Assembly: GCF_030704535.1 (NCBI RefSeq)
Contig: NC_081820.1
Location: 2,113,001 to 2,177,000, forward strand
DNA: 64,000 nt
Direction of reading: 5' to 3'
Origin: Vitis vinifera
Lineage: Eukaryota; Streptophyta; Magnoliopsida; Vitales; Vitaceae
This document shows positions 45,901-57,397 of the stretch, piece by piece; position 1 is the first letter of the stretch; the number at the start of each line of letters is the position of its first letter. The position numbers were made by a program, and so were the translations under genes. Under the pieces are notes generated by a model. That model ran no database searches. It was not told where the DNA came from and saw only the letters and a program-made list of their open reading frames with translations.

Positions 45901-46598
45901 CGAAATTCAGAGCTAAAAACAGAGCGCCAGATGGAATTGAAAGCTAAAACATAAAAGCACAAACAAGCCCGGTAAAATTCATATCTCAGGCAGAAAATCA
46001 CAAACAATACCGAATAAATTCACTAAAAGGAAATCAGAAATACCTGCAGTTTCATCCATCCAAAGAAGTCCCTTGCCTGCCTCCACCCCCTCTGCTCCTT
46101 CAAAACCACACACATCTCTCTAAACGAGAGCTTCGCCACAAACGACCCCATCACCTCCCTCATATTATACGACCCATCAGGCCTCGCCGCAAGGCTCCGC
46201 ACAATCCTGATGGCCGCCACCACATGCTTTCCATAGAGGTGCCCATTGCGGTCATCCTGAAGGTACTGCACCATCTGCTCCGGCGTCCTCTTGATCCACT
46301 TGGGGGTCTGGGCTTGAGGGCCCTGATTTCGCCTAAGAACACTCAGGTACCGGGCTTTGCCCTTGATTATACGGCGAGCATTGTCGTCCGAGAGGGGGTT
46401 TTTTGGGTTTTTGGAGATGGGTTTTGGGCGGTTCCCTGTGCTAAGCGACCATGGGTCTGGGTGGACTGAGCAGTGGATAATGAGATTTCTGGGTTTCTTG
46501 GGATTTTGGCAGCTCTTGAGGTTTTTGGAGGGTTTAAGGGGAAGTGGCGGAGTGGTGCAGATGAAGGAGGTTTTGAGGGGTTCAATGGCAAGCGCCAT
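39907..46598 (-). CDS. EMB976: pentatricopeptide repeat protein, At5g27270/EMB976 type (8 exons)
   Basis: Minus-strand exons 46044-46598, 43305-44712, 42849-43157, 42081-42185, 41905-41992, 41643-41770, 40904-40968 and 39907-40464 join in frame to 1071 residues, close to the roughly 1,040 of the Arabidopsis protein. The ATG at 46598 (MALAIEPLK) is the first true ATG; the frame extends further up only through GTG. Residues 1-60 look like an organelle transit peptide. From about residue 190 to the C-terminus there are long runs of P-type PPR motifs (for example VIVYTILLRVYGQVGKIKLA and FTYTVVISSLVKDGLVEESF). The Arabidopsis homologue is embryo-essential; PPR proteins bind organellar RNA. Intron 2 is GC-AG (AGAAG|GCAAGA). 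No DYW domain. RNA target unknown. Confidence 0.93.
43158..43304 (-). other. GC-AG intron (EMB976 intron 2)
   Basis: 147 bp. The donor AAG|GCAAGA matches the GC-donor consensus, and the join FTREG-DISKA matches the family. A nearby GTAAAT donor gives the wrong phase. Confidence 0.85.
45420..46010. repeat. degenerate short tandem repeat in EMB976 intron 1
   Basis: The word GATGAAATTCAGAGCTAAAA recurs about a dozen times in diverged form at 25-70 base spacing, often followed by CAGAG or AGAATTNTAAACAACC. Non-coding. It looks like a locally expanded intronic repeat. Confidence 0.65.
45608..45627 (-). mobile_element. about 20-bp LINE tail insertion with 19-bp target duplication
   Basis: AGTGACACGGATAGAATTT occurs at 45589-45607 and 45628-45646. 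Between the two copies lies only a T-run and GATAAGT. On the minus strand that is ACTTATC plus poly(A), the same 3' end as the LINE at 60133-60979. Confidence 0.75.
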
Positions 46599-46851
46599 TG
46601 AGGGTAGAGGCGAAAATGGAGGATAGCATTCCACACTAGCTTGTTGGAGAGTTTGGTGGATTTTTTACTATTTTTTCAAAATAAAAAAATAAAAAAGAAA
46701 AAGAAAAAATGGAAGTAATAATCGGGTGGGCCGAATCGGGTTAGATTGGGTCGGGTTGCCTCCTTTTTAGGTTAACGAAAATTCTGGCTAAATTTTCTTA
46801 TTCATTTGTTCACGTGGTGATATTCTTTGTATATGTATCTATTTTTAAATT

Positions 46852-47199
46852 TAGATGGTGTTTGATAAATCAATTTAATGAAATAATTATATTTGATAAA
46901 ATAATTTAATTTCATAACTTAAATTTAAAAATAACTTTTAAGTATTAAGTCAAAATAATTAATTTACTTTTAATCTTAAAATTTTTTTATATCTTATTTG
47001 TGCATATTTAATAAAAATAAGTTAATTATTTTTACTTATTATTTAAAGTTATTTTTGAATTTAAGTCATACCATTAAATTTTTTTTTACTAAATATACTT
47101 AGTTTATTTATTAAGTTATTATGTTAATTTATCAAACACACACAATTCAACTTAAATCATTAAATAATAAATATTAAGTTTTACCAAATGCTCATTTAG
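46852..47199. mobile_element. MITE, first of an adjacent pair
   Basis: Left end AGATGGTGTTTGATAAATCA and right end, reverse-complemented, AAATGAGCATTTGGTAAAAC. AT-rich, non-coding interior rich in TTAAGTTATTA words. The target duplication could not be fixed. Confidence 0.5.
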
Positions 47200-47202
47200 A
47201 GT

Positions 47203-47662
47203 TAACAGATATTTGGTAAAACTTAGTACTTATTATTTAATGACTTAAGTCGACTTTAAGTTAAATTATATTTAAGTTGTTGATTTAAAAATTATTACTT
47301 AATTTTTTACTTTAAGTATTAAGGTTATTTGATAAAATTAACTTAAAATTTATTTTAAATTATCAAATTAACATATTTAAGCCTATAAATTATAACTAGA
47401 ACAAATGAGGTCAAGTAACAATGAAAATCGTAGAATAACAAAAGAAATAATGGAGGTAATTAGAACAAATGTAGATAAAAATGTAAAACAAAAATATAGA
47501 TTTAAAAATGAATTATTTGTTTTTACTTATTATTTAAAGTTGTTTTTTACTTTAAGTCATACTATTAATTTATTTTACCAAACAAACTTAATTTATTTAA
47601 TAAATTAAATTAAGTTATTAAATCACTTTAAGTTATTAAGTTGATTTACCAAACACCCACTT
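47203..47662. mobile_element. MITE, second of an adjacent pair
   Basis: Left end AACAGATATTTGGTAAAACT and right end, reverse-complemented, AAGTGGGTGTTTGGTAAATC. Its left end is a near mirror image of the right end of the neighbouring MITE, giving a long imperfect palindrome around 47200. Confidence 0.5.
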
Positions 47663-47665
47663 AAG

Positions 47666-48690
47666 TTAGGATAAACTTATTATGTCAATAATTATTCTTA
47701 TTTGACAAAAATTAAGAGAAGTGGGTTCACCTAAGTTAATAGTGATTTAAAGTTTCAATAAGTTGAGCTTAGTCAAGATTTCAAGGATCCAAATTAAACA
47801 CTAATATATTAATTCTGAAATCGTTATAGAGAATGATTTATGGTGATACCAAAAATAGGTACATGACACTCGGTTACCCATTGAAGGATCGATGCAGCTC
47901 ATTTCAACCCTACACTAAGAAAGAAGGCATCCCTCAGGTGCCATCTATTAAAGCGTAACTCATTGAATCACCATATGATCGTCAATATGGCTACACTGAT
48001 AAAACCGTGTTTTCTAATTTGAAAATTAGTCGAAAAATCTACAAACACTGTCATGACCGACTCAAAAAGTTAATACACACTATCATTGTATAAAAGGCAA
48101 GCAAGCCTACTGTAACGATCAAGATGAAAATGCAATTTTAATAGGAAAAATCGTTCCAATTTATTGCTTATAAAATTTGTCAAATTCGTTATCTTGAATA
48201 TATTCAAGAAAAAAATTATATAATAAGGAATTTGTTAATGTTATTTGGTCAAAATATTTGATGAGTTTCAATCTTACTTATAGAATTGTGATAATTAAAC
48301 ACATATTGAATAAATAGACCAAATAATTCATAGTAAATGAAAATTTCTATGAGATCCCTTAGTATTATACATAATAATTGTACAAAAAATATGAAATTTA
48401 TAGAAGAAAAATTAAAATTATTATCAAGATACGAACAAATAAGAACTTGTCGGTTTTGGTAATCGAAAAACCTAATGAAAGACAAGTAGAATTAATAGTC
48501 ATTTCTAATTTTATAAATATTGAGAAAATGGACCCTCATTGCCACCGAGTGAGAGTTGCATGAAGCTCAAATTGAAGTAGAAAACAATTTTCTAATGAAA
48601 ATTCCAGTGAAATAGGAAGAGGACAAATCTTCTTCACAACAATTAACAAGCGCCCCAAGTTTGTTCTTCCGGAATGTCCCTATCTCAAAA
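47666..48690. other. intergenic, unidentified
   Basis: No supported gene. 47830-48120 has moderate GC and reads like an old repeat; 48120-48480 is AT-rich. Several TTAATTA/TTATGT words but no element ends. Confidence 0.4.
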
Positions 48691-48958
48691 AGTTGTATAA
48701 ATCTGTGGGCAGTAAGTGTAACGTAAGCCCATGTAAGGACACAAACTGCATGGCTCCTTTACACCAACCCCCAAGCAATTTTCTCCCCCAAGTTCAACAT
48801 GAGTTCCTCAACCTCTTCCCACACTCCATCTCTATCTCTCTCTGGCCTGATCTCTCATTGATTTCCTCATTGTCTTGAAAGAAAAAGAAGGAAAATCTTA
48901 CTCCTTTTCTCTCCAAATTAAGTACCAGCTGAAGTTTCGCATAAGTCCAATTCAGAGA

Positions 48959-49170
48959 CAGGGAGAGGGAGAGGGAGAGAGAGAGAGAGAGAGCCATCTT
49001 CATCTTCTTTATCTGATTTTGTTTCCTGGCACTTCTTTACAGTTTTGAACCCAAACCCACCTCAGAGAGAGAGAGACCCCACTTCATCGCTTTCCAAAAT
49101 TCCAGCTAAAAATCTGACCAAAACCCACCTCAGAGAGAAGGAGAGAGAGAGAGAGAGAGGGAGAGAGTCA
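48959..49170 (+). repeat. (GA)n tracts in the PRK leader
   Basis: Two GAGAGA runs (about 48959-48992 and 49135-49160) with further AGAGAG to 49250, directly before the PRK start. GA-rich leaders are common in plants and can bind GAGA factors; here they may lie in the 5' UTR. Confidence 0.7.
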
Positions 49171-49251
49171 CAAATTCCACCACAGAAAAACCAGGGAGAG
49201 AGAGATTCACAGAAGCCCACCTCATCAGAGACTGCAGAGAGAGGGAGAGGG

Positions 49252-51815
49252 ATGACGATATCCATGGTTTTCAGAGCTAATTCCATCAATCACACCCCTT
49301 CCTTCCCCAATCCAACAAAAACCCACTTCCTCTCTCCCCAAAACCTCCTACATTTCTACAAGAAAACCCCACTCAAAAACCACATTGGAGAGTTCTCATG
49401 CTCATCACCAGGCCCAGTAGTGGTGGGGTTGGCAGCAGACTCTGGGTGTGGGAAGACCACCTTCATGAAGAGACTCACAAGTGTCTTTGGAGGAGCACCA
49501 AAAGCTGATCATAATCATCAAAACCCAGACTCCAACACTCTCATCACCGACACCACAACCGTGATCTGCTTGGATGATTACCATTTGCTTGACAGAAAGG
49601 AGAGGAAAGAGAAGGGTGTGACTGCACTTCACCCAAGAGCCAACAACTTTGATCTCATGTTTGAACAGATCGAAGCTCTCAAACATGGTTTCCCTATTGA
49701 GAAGCCCATCTACAACCATGCCACTGGCCTCTTAGATCCTCCTGAACTCATTCATCCTCCTAAGATCCTAGTACTTGAGGGATTGCACCCACTGTAAGTG
49801 TAGTTAATTCTACAAAATAATTTCGGTTTTTGTTCTTGATTTGCATGATTTGATGAAAATTTGGGGAACTCGTAGGTACGATTCTCGAGTGAGAGACCTT
49901 TTGGACTTCAGCATATACTTGGACATCAGCAATGAAGTCAAATTTTCCTGGAAAATTCAGGTAATAAATGTACCAGCTAGAAAAGTACTGTTTGATTTCT
50001 TCATCTGATCATCAGCTGGCTCTTGTCCATTTTCTTTGCTTTCATAACCTTTGAAGAGTCACAGAGAGACATGGCAGAACGTGGGCACAGCCTAGAAAGT
50101 GTTAGAGCTAGTATTAAAGCCCGTAAATCCGATTTTGATGCTTACATTGGTAAGTTTGTATTGTCCTTAATTTGTGGGATATCATCCTTCGAGTTTAGTT
50201 CACCCATTGGAAAATTTACTTGGAAAACTAAGGCATGTTTATCAACTGATTTTCAAAATAAAACATAAGATCCTATTTGTAACGGTTTTTAAGAACAAAT
50301 TTTTTATTTTTTTATTTTTTATTTTTAAAAAGAAAACGATTTATTTATTTATTTTTAATAGCATAAAATAGTTTTTTGCTCTTAAAAATAAAAAAAATGA
50401 TATTTTTATTGTTTTTACTTGTTTTCTAGGCTATTTAAAAAAACCAATTATATAAATATAAAAAATGATTAAAATTAAAGTATTACTTATAAAATTTATT
50501 TTTAAAAACATAAAAAATAGGTTAAAAACATTTTAGTGATGTTTGGTAACCATTTTACACTTCTGAAAAATAATTTTTAAGAATTATTTTTTAAAACTGT
50601 TTTTTGATGTTTTGTAAAACAAAAATTTGTTCAAAAACCTAAAATATTTTTAACATGTTTTTAATATTTTTAAATATGTTTTAAAACAATTTTTATGTCC
50701 AATGTTTTATTTTTAATCATTTTTTGTGTTTATATAATTATTTTTTAAAACAACACGTGAAAAGAACAAAAAAACAATTAAAAGATGTTTTATGAAAACA
50801 CTCTCTTTTCTAATCTTAAGAATAAAAAACAAAAAATTGTTTTTAGTTGTCAAATATGTTATTCAATTTTTTTATTTTGGACGATAAAAAACTATTTTAA
50901 AAAATAGTTGTCAAATAATATCATTCCATTTTCATATAGATTTTTATTCAGTGAAATATCAATGATGGTTTTCAAAAATTGTTTCTAAAACTTGTTTTTT
51001 AATAATTGTTTTTAACAATACTTTCCCGACCAAGCCTAATATCATAGAATGTATTTTAATTATTTCAAATGTTTTGAATTATTTTAAAAAATAATTATAT
51101 AGATACAATAATTATTAAAAATATAAATTACTGTAAATAAAAATTATTTGAAAAATACAATTATTCTGCACCATCTTACTCGAAAACTGTTTTCCATTGT
51201 TTTCCGTTCTATGAATGCAGAACCCCAAAAGCAATATGCATCGGTAGTCATGGAAGTCCTTCCCACGCAGCTTATTCCCGACGACACCGAGAGGAAGGTC
51301 TTGAGGGTTCGACTGATAATGAAAGAATCCGGAGTCAAGAACTTCCAACCAATCTACATTTTCGACGAGGGCTCGACCATTTCTTGGGTGCCATGCGGAA
51401 GAAAACTCACCTGCTCGTATCCTGGCATCAAGTTCTTCTGTGGCCCCGAAGCTTACTTTGAAAACGAGGTAATTTTAAGTCAATATCCCAAATTTTCTTT
51501 TTCTTTCCACTAGTTTTTCTAGGTAACCAAACGGCTGGTTTTAATTAGGTGACGGTGTTGGAGATGGATGGGGAATTCGACAAGCTGGAGGAACTGGTGT
51601 ATGTTGAAGGGCATCTGTGCAACGTCTCGACAAAGTTCTATGGAGAAGTTACGCAACAGATGTTGAAGAACTGTGATTTTGAAGGAAGTAACAATGGCAC
51701 TGGTTTCTTCCAGACGTTGATCGCTTTAAAGATTCGAGATCTTTACGAGCAGGTCGCCATGAGTAATGGTGTTGGCGATGGTGTTGGAGTTGGCTCACTG
51801 GCATCGACTAAGTAA
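49252..51815 (+). CDS. PRK: phosphoribulokinase, chloroplast (5 exons)
   Basis: Exons 49252-49793, 49876-49960, 50065-50149, 51221-51468 and 51549-51815 join in frame to 408 residues. The enzyme makes ribulose 1,5-bisphosphate from ribulose 5-phosphate and ATP in the Calvin cycle, in the stroma. Residues 1-50 are a Ser/Pro/Asn-rich transit peptide. The P-loop is AADSGCGKTTF (61-71). The two thioredoxin-switched cysteines are present (Cys66 and Cys106, in VICLDDYH), as is the C-terminal pair in WVPCGRKLTCSYPG. Family hallmarks PIYNHATGLLDPPELI and TKFYGEVTQQMLK are intact. Some positions differ from typical PRK (GKTTF, an extra Cys in FFCGPEAY, a Gly/Val-rich tail), so it may be a second paralogue. 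Upstream frame extension uses no ATG. Confidence 0.95.
50265..51060. mobile_element. MITE-like AT-rich insertion in PRK intron 3
   Basis: Words such as AATTTTTAAGAATTATTTTT, ACTGTTTTTTGATGTTTTG and TTAAAAACATTTTAGTGATG match the repeats at 52140-53730 and 57398-57779, so one or two copies of the same family probably inflated this intron. Exact ends not resolved. Confidence 0.45.
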
Positions 51816-52139
51816 TGGAGTCTCTCAGTCTACTGTGTATTCGAATAAGAGCATTCCATGTTTATAATTGCCTGCTTCTGTGACTGTAATTCTAAGTAAT
51901 AAAATCAATCGTAGCCTATGTTTGATTCTCGGGGGAAAATGGGAGAAATAGGAAAAACGCAGGAGAAGAAAGTAGAAGAATTGTTTTTACTTGTATTCTT
52001 AGAGTTATTTTAAAAAATAATCATATGAAAAATAATTAAAAATAAAGTATTATATATAAAAGGTTTTTTAAAAAATAGATATATTTAAAAAAAAAAAAAA
52101 CCATGTTTAAAATGTTTTAAGTTTTCAAACATATTTTTA

Positions 52140-52341
52140 TTTTAAAAAATTTTAGGCTTCCTTTAGTAATTGTTTTCGAAAACAATTGTAAAAACTGTTT
52201 TTGAGAATAATTTTGAAAACTGTTTTCTAATGTTTTATAAAACAAAAGTTTATTTGAAAACTTGAAATGATTTTAACTTGTTTTTAATATTTTTAAATGT
52301 GTTTTAAAAATAATTTTTATATCTAATACTTTATTTTTAAT

Positions 52342-52384
<43 letters not shown>

Positions 52385-53730
52385 TGTATAATTATTTCTT
52401 AATACGTTCCATTATAAAATAACTGAAAATAATTAAAAAAATGTTATTTTAAAACACCTTATTTTCTAGTTGTCAAATGTATTTTCCAATTTTTTATTCT
52501 AGAAAACAAAAAATTGTTCTAAAAAATGATTCTAAAAATAAGTTTTTGAAAACTATTTTATAATGTTTTGAAAACTATTTTATAATGTTTTGTAAAATAA
52601 AAGTTTATTTGAAAACCTGAAATATTTTTAACATGTTTTTAATAGTTTGAAATGTGTTTTAAAAACAATTTTAAATGTTTTTAACATGTTTTTAATGGTT
52701 TGAAATGTGTTTTAAAAACAATTTTTATATGTGGTGGTGTAGTTTTAATTATTTTTCGTATTTATATAATTATTTTTTAAAATAACTTTTTAGAAAACAA
52801 GTGAAATCAACTAAAAACAATTAAAAAATATTCTTTGAAAACATCATGTTTTCTATATTTATGAACAAAAATAAAAAATATTTTTTTATTGTTATTTATT
52901 TTTTTTGTTGTAAATAATAGCTAAAAAATCCAAAAAAAGTAATTAGTAGAATGAGATGAAAATACATAAATTTATTAAAAAAACCACTAACATGTTTTCT
53001 CTTTGTCGAGATATAAGTCTGTTTGGTTGCTGTTTTTTAAAACTGTTATGAAAAACAGTTTTTAAGAACAATTTTTAAGAATGGTTTTTTGTGTTTTCAA
53101 AAAAAATAAATAAATAAATAAATTGTGTTTGGGAACTAAATTTTGGAAAATAGTTTTTGTTCTAAAAAAAAAAAACATGTTTGGTTGAGTTAATAAAAAA
53201 GTTTTTTAGAATAAATAAAATAAAAAAAAACATGTTTGAAAGTTATATTTTTAATTAATAAAGTGTTTTCTTCCATTAATTTGATATTATAAATATATAA
53301 ATAATTTTCATATGCATAATTCATTTAAATTAAAAAAAATATTCAATTTTGAAATTTTTACACTAATTATAAATTTTTTTAAACAAATGATGACTTTGTA
53401 ACCATTTGTAAGTACATTAATTTAAATAATTTAAGGAAAAAGAAAGAGTTTACGGGTGGGGGTGTAGTGATTAGGTGGATCTCACATTTATGGAAATATA
53501 AAAAACATATAAGAAAACACAAAAAAAAAAAAAAACACGAAAAACAATTTATTATTTGAATAGTGAAAAAATAATGAAAACATTTTTTATTATTATAAAA
53601 AAAAAAAGGTTTTTGAGAACACAAAAAACATAAAAAACAAAAACACACCACCTTTCACAAACAAGTTTTTTGTGTTTTTTGTTTTAAAAAATAGAAAACA
53701 GTTTTTAAAAATATGAACCAAACAAGCCAT
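52140..53730. mobile_element. cluster of related Tourist-like MITEs
   Basis: At least two copies. One starts near 52155 (TTAGGCTTCCTTTAGTAATT). Another spans about 53010 (GTCTGTTTGGTTGCTG) to about 53730 (AACCAAACAAGCC), with TAA or ATA on both sides. Interiors share GTTTTTAATATTTTTAAATG and AAAACAATTTTTATAT words, and 52550-52730 contains local tandem duplications. Non-coding. Short open frames here are low-complexity artefacts. Confidence 0.5.
52344..52381. repeat. (TA)n microsatellite
   Basis: About 19 uninterrupted TA units inside the MITE cluster. Confidence 0.9.
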
Positions 53731-54165
53731 AACTTTTTTCTCAACTAATTTCTCTAAAGAACTCTAAAAAGGACTTTGGAAACACGGAGAACAACGAGAA
53801 GAATGACACACCTACTTCCCAAAAGAGTTTTTTTGTATTTTTTTAATTAAAAAACAAAAAATATTTTCAAACACACCAACCAAAGAAGCCTTTTTTATTT
53901 CTTTGAGCCTCCATATGGCATTCATTATTTAGAAGTTAGAAAACCATATAAAATAAGTAACGAAAATTTCCTGGCAATATGAACATTCTTACAAGTTACA
54001 ACTAGTCCAAGGAGAATAATCAAAGAAATTAATGTTAAATTAATCAATAAACAATCCCTGGGGTTCTAGAAGAAGGTAGAATCAATCTTCACACCATTTT
54101 TCTCCGAAACTTCCCATGCCGTGTTCTCTTACCATTCTACAACCTCCGCCCTAAGAAAACCCGGT

Positions 54166-54181
54166 AAAACGACGTCGTTTT
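54166..54181. promoter_or_regulatory. perfect 16-bp palindrome upstream of the R-SNARE gene
   Basis: AAAACGACGTCGTTTT, a perfect palindrome with a GACGTC (bZIP C-box/CRE-like) core, about 120 bp before the ATG. A TATA-like run (about 54231-54250) and a (GA)n tract follow it. Confidence 0.45.
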
Positions 54182-54302
54182 CAGCTCTCATGCCTTGACC
54201 AATGACCCTTTCTCTCTCTCTGTGTCTGTATGTATATATAATTATATATACATGGAGAGAGGGAGAGAGAGAGAGAGAGAGAGATTGATAGAGAGAGAGA
54301 CC

Positions 54303-54641
54303 ATGAAGAAGAAGGAGAAGGAGATGGAGATGGAGATGGAACCGAAGAGGGGTACAGAAAAAGTAGAAGAGATGAAGGCAAAGGTAGCGCAAGTTCAAGG
54401 AGTGATGAGGGAGAACATAGAGATGGTTATGGATAGAGGGGAGAAGATAGATATTTTGGTTGACAAGGCTCAGGATTTGCAGAAGGAAGCTGGATATTAC
54501 CGAGACAATGGGAGGGCGATTAAGAGGAAAATGTGGTGTAAGAACATGAAGATCAAGCTGATTGTTATTACGGTTTTGATATTAATTCTGGTTTTGATCA
54601 TCTGGAGTTCTATCTGCGGTGGATTCAACTGCAGCAACTAG
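54303..54641 (+). CDS. short R-SNARE (VAMP72-like) lacking a longin domain
   Basis: Single-exon frame of 112 residues from the first true ATG (the longer upstream frame starts at TTG). Residues 1-17 are Lys/Glu/Met-rich. Residues 18-78 are a VAMP-type SNARE helix with heptad hydrophobics and the zero-layer Arg45 in MDRGEKID, then KRKMWCKNMKIK and a C-terminal membrane anchor (about 84-104) ending CGGFNCSN. This C-terminal half is like plant VAMP72 vesicle SNAREs that pair with syntaxin and SNAP25-type partners. The N-terminal longin domain of about 120 residues, normal for plant VAMPs, is absent and no remnant is visible upstream. It has its own TATA-like run and GA-rich leader. It may be a functional short R-SNARE or an expressed partial retrocopy. 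Confidence 0.8.
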   Translation: MKKKEKEMEMEMEPKRGTEKVEEMKAKVAQVQGVMRENIEMVMDRGEKIDILVDKAQDLQKEAGYYRDNGRAIKRKMWCKNMKIKLIVITVLILILVLIIWSSICGGFNCSN

Positions 54642-54659
54642 TTTTTTGTTACTGTTAAT

Positions 54660-55435
54660 TCTGCCTTCCCTCCTTCCTCTCTCTCTCTGTTGTTTCCTTT
54701 GTTTTGTGATATATGGATTACCGAATGATACCGAATCTTTGTGTTCCTTTTTTTTTTTCTTTTTTTTTATTCAATTAAATTTAAAATAAATACTTCTGTA
54801 ATTTATCAATTTTAATTATATTTTATTTTATTATTCGGTTTTTAAAGTAAATTAAACCATACATGAGAAAATCAATGTGAAAGCAGTTTATTCCATCAAC
54901 ATTTTTCTTCGAATAATAAAAATGTCTTTTGAAATTATACATGGAGACTTGGTCTCCATTGACTCGATCAAATTCAATCAAATTGGATTATATATTAATT
55001 AATTATTTAGACTTGGTGATACTCCAATATCTAATTTAAAGTGTGTTTGATGATATTTATACTTAATATGTTTTTTGACTTTCAATACTCAAATATCTAA
55101 TTTAAAGTGTGTTTGACTATGTATATCCTCAAAATGTTTTTTTCATGTCCCAAAACCCATTTCAAAGGCATGATGGTCATTTCATACCTTAAATCCAAAG
55201 GCTTAAAGTGAAAACAATATAAACATTTGTATTAATCGGAAATTTACCATTTACCAATTACCGAAATCCTGTTTAAAGTAGTAGAACAAAAATTCTATAA
55301 TCCCCATATAACAATTTTTGAAACTTAATGCATCAAACCAAGTGTTATTGTCCAAGTAACTCCAAACTCAAATAATTCTAATGAAAAAATAAATTTTAAC
55401 ATCTAAACAATACTAAAAAAAAATAAAGAGAGTTT
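54660..55435. other. AT-rich spacer
   Basis: 3' flank of the R-SNARE gene. CCAATATCTAATTTAAAGTG and a near copy (ATCTAATTTAAAGTGTGTTTG) recur about 60-70 bases apart near 55030 and 55095. No gene seen. Confidence 0.45.
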
Positions 55436-57198
55436 TGACAAATGTCCTAACAAACCAATTTCCCCTCCTAACCGTCACTCCGAACTGATGATACCTAGAA
55501 AGTTATCAACAAATGAGATGAGCTCAAAGCCCGATAAAGAATATTAACACAGTTTCATGGATCAAATATTTTCAATTATACTTACAGATGGGAGATATAA
55601 TATATACTCTATTTATAAAACTTTTGAATTAAGCATGCTAATACATTTAAACAGTTTCAACAAACATTTTCATATATATAAAAATAATTCATATCCATTT
55701 CAAATCAAATACATTTCAATTGTTTTAACTCTGGAATAGTGTCCATTTAAGTGAGACTTTACAAATAGGTGATTAGCCTCAAATTAATGTTCCTTTTAAG
55801 GTTGATAGAACCAAATACTACTAGTACTAGTAACCTCTAACCAAACCTCTAGAGACTGGAGTTCAAATCAATTATATTTCCTACCACGAAAATATAAATA
55901 TCAACTATGATATCCCGTTGACAAGGGCCAAAAAGTCAACTATTATATCCCGTTAACAAAGGCCAAATAAACCAGAGTCAAATTCTTTATTTTATTTATT
56001 TCAACTTATAAAAGCATAAAATCCCCAAGTGTTTCGATATAAACAAAATAAATATTATAACATATTTTTATTATAAATATTATAAATATTATAACATAAA
56101 ATTTCCCTTACCTTGAAGAAACGCTAAAAAACTTGAAGTATTTGGTTTGACAAATTTACTCATCACCTAACATAATATCATACACAATTATCTAAAGGTA
56201 AAAATTTGACAATAGTAAAAATATTTTATTTAGTATTAGGGATCGTACTTGATTTCACATGTTAATATTATTACTACCCAATATTATTTTCAACTTACCA
56301 AATAATAATAAATTAATTCAGTGAGTTTTCAAATTATTATAAAATTCATTTTTCTTTCCTAATCTTACCCTCACTATTTATTTATTTATATACTTAAATT
56401 AAATTAAAACCTACACAATAAACTATTATTATTGTTCCCATAATTCAACTGTCACTTAACCACAATTCCATCCCCACACCCTATTATATATTATTATTAT
56501 TATTATTATTACTTTCAAAGACCCTGCAACACCGTTACTCCAAGCCACCAATTACATCCATTATTATTATTGTAATTATAACACCTTTTTTTTCCCTTCT
56601 TCTTCTTTTGTTTCTTCCTTCCTTGGATGTCCACACACATCCTTGGTTTTTTTTCTTTTTTTTGTAAACCCTCTACTACACGACATAGATCTATATTATT
56701 AATTATTATTATTTTCTTTTCTTCACCGTTCCAAAAAATCATGCAATTCTTATTTTATTTATTTATTATTATTATTTCTAGATCTAGTAATCAAAATCTG
56801 TCGATCTCCATTAATAAATCAAACTATGTTCATAAATTTTTAATCTTTTTGACTTATAAATTAATTAAAGGAACTCTAATCAAAATTGAGATATTCTGAA
56901 GAATATCTAAAATGTTTAAAACTAATTAACAAATATAAAATATTAATTTAAGGATTAAAAATCTTACTTGAAAAATTGATATTCAAACCCCAAAACTCCA
57001 AATCTTTAGTCCTATGCTTTTTGATATTTATGATCTCTGTGTAAAAGGGTTTTCTAAATAAAGGAGATAAGAAAAAATCTAATTTATATCCAAGTGTTTT
57101 AAATATGAAAAGACCTTTTTACCCTTATTAAATTACTTTAATTAATTATTGATTTATAAATTACAATTTTACCCCTAAATTGGGTTTAGGGCATTACA
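55436..57198 (-). repeat. candidate solo LTR (Gypsy-type)
   Basis: On the minus strand the segment starts TGTAATGCCCTAAACCC and ends GGACATTTGTCA, so it has TG...CA ends, and it is flanked by GTTT on both sides on the plus strand (a 4-bp match of an expected 5). The TGTAATGCCC start and the internal GAGCTCATCTCATTTG-like word resemble chromovirus LTRs. No gag-pol is attached. An (ATT)n tract lies at 56487-56511. Confidence 0.45.
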
Positions 57199-57397
57199 GT
57201 TTTTTTTTAAAAGCATTTTTTAGAGAATCACATATCATACGTTTTCCTACAAAACATAATATACGATTTTTCGATATTATAAATGATCTTTCACATTTAA
57301 AAAAAATATTTTCTAAATTTTATCAAATACTATAAGCTTAATACTATAAAGTCAGTTTTCTTATTTCTTAAATAATAAGAACAAAATTGATATTTTA

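Noticed and set aside
46599-46634. Extended start for the PPR protein
   Set aside because: Upstream start would be GTG; the first ATG is at 46598.
49045-49251. N-terminal extension of PRK
   Set aside because: The frame is open only through GA-repeat sequence and begins at TTG; the first true ATG is at 49252 and opens a plausible transit peptide.
53379-53651. Minus-strand Phe/Cys-rich frame
   Set aside because: Low-complexity translation of a MITE with A-runs; no start context or homology.
54195-54302. N-terminal extension of the R-SNARE
   Set aside because: Starts at TTG and encodes translated TA and GA repeats; the ATG at 54303 precedes the conserved helix.
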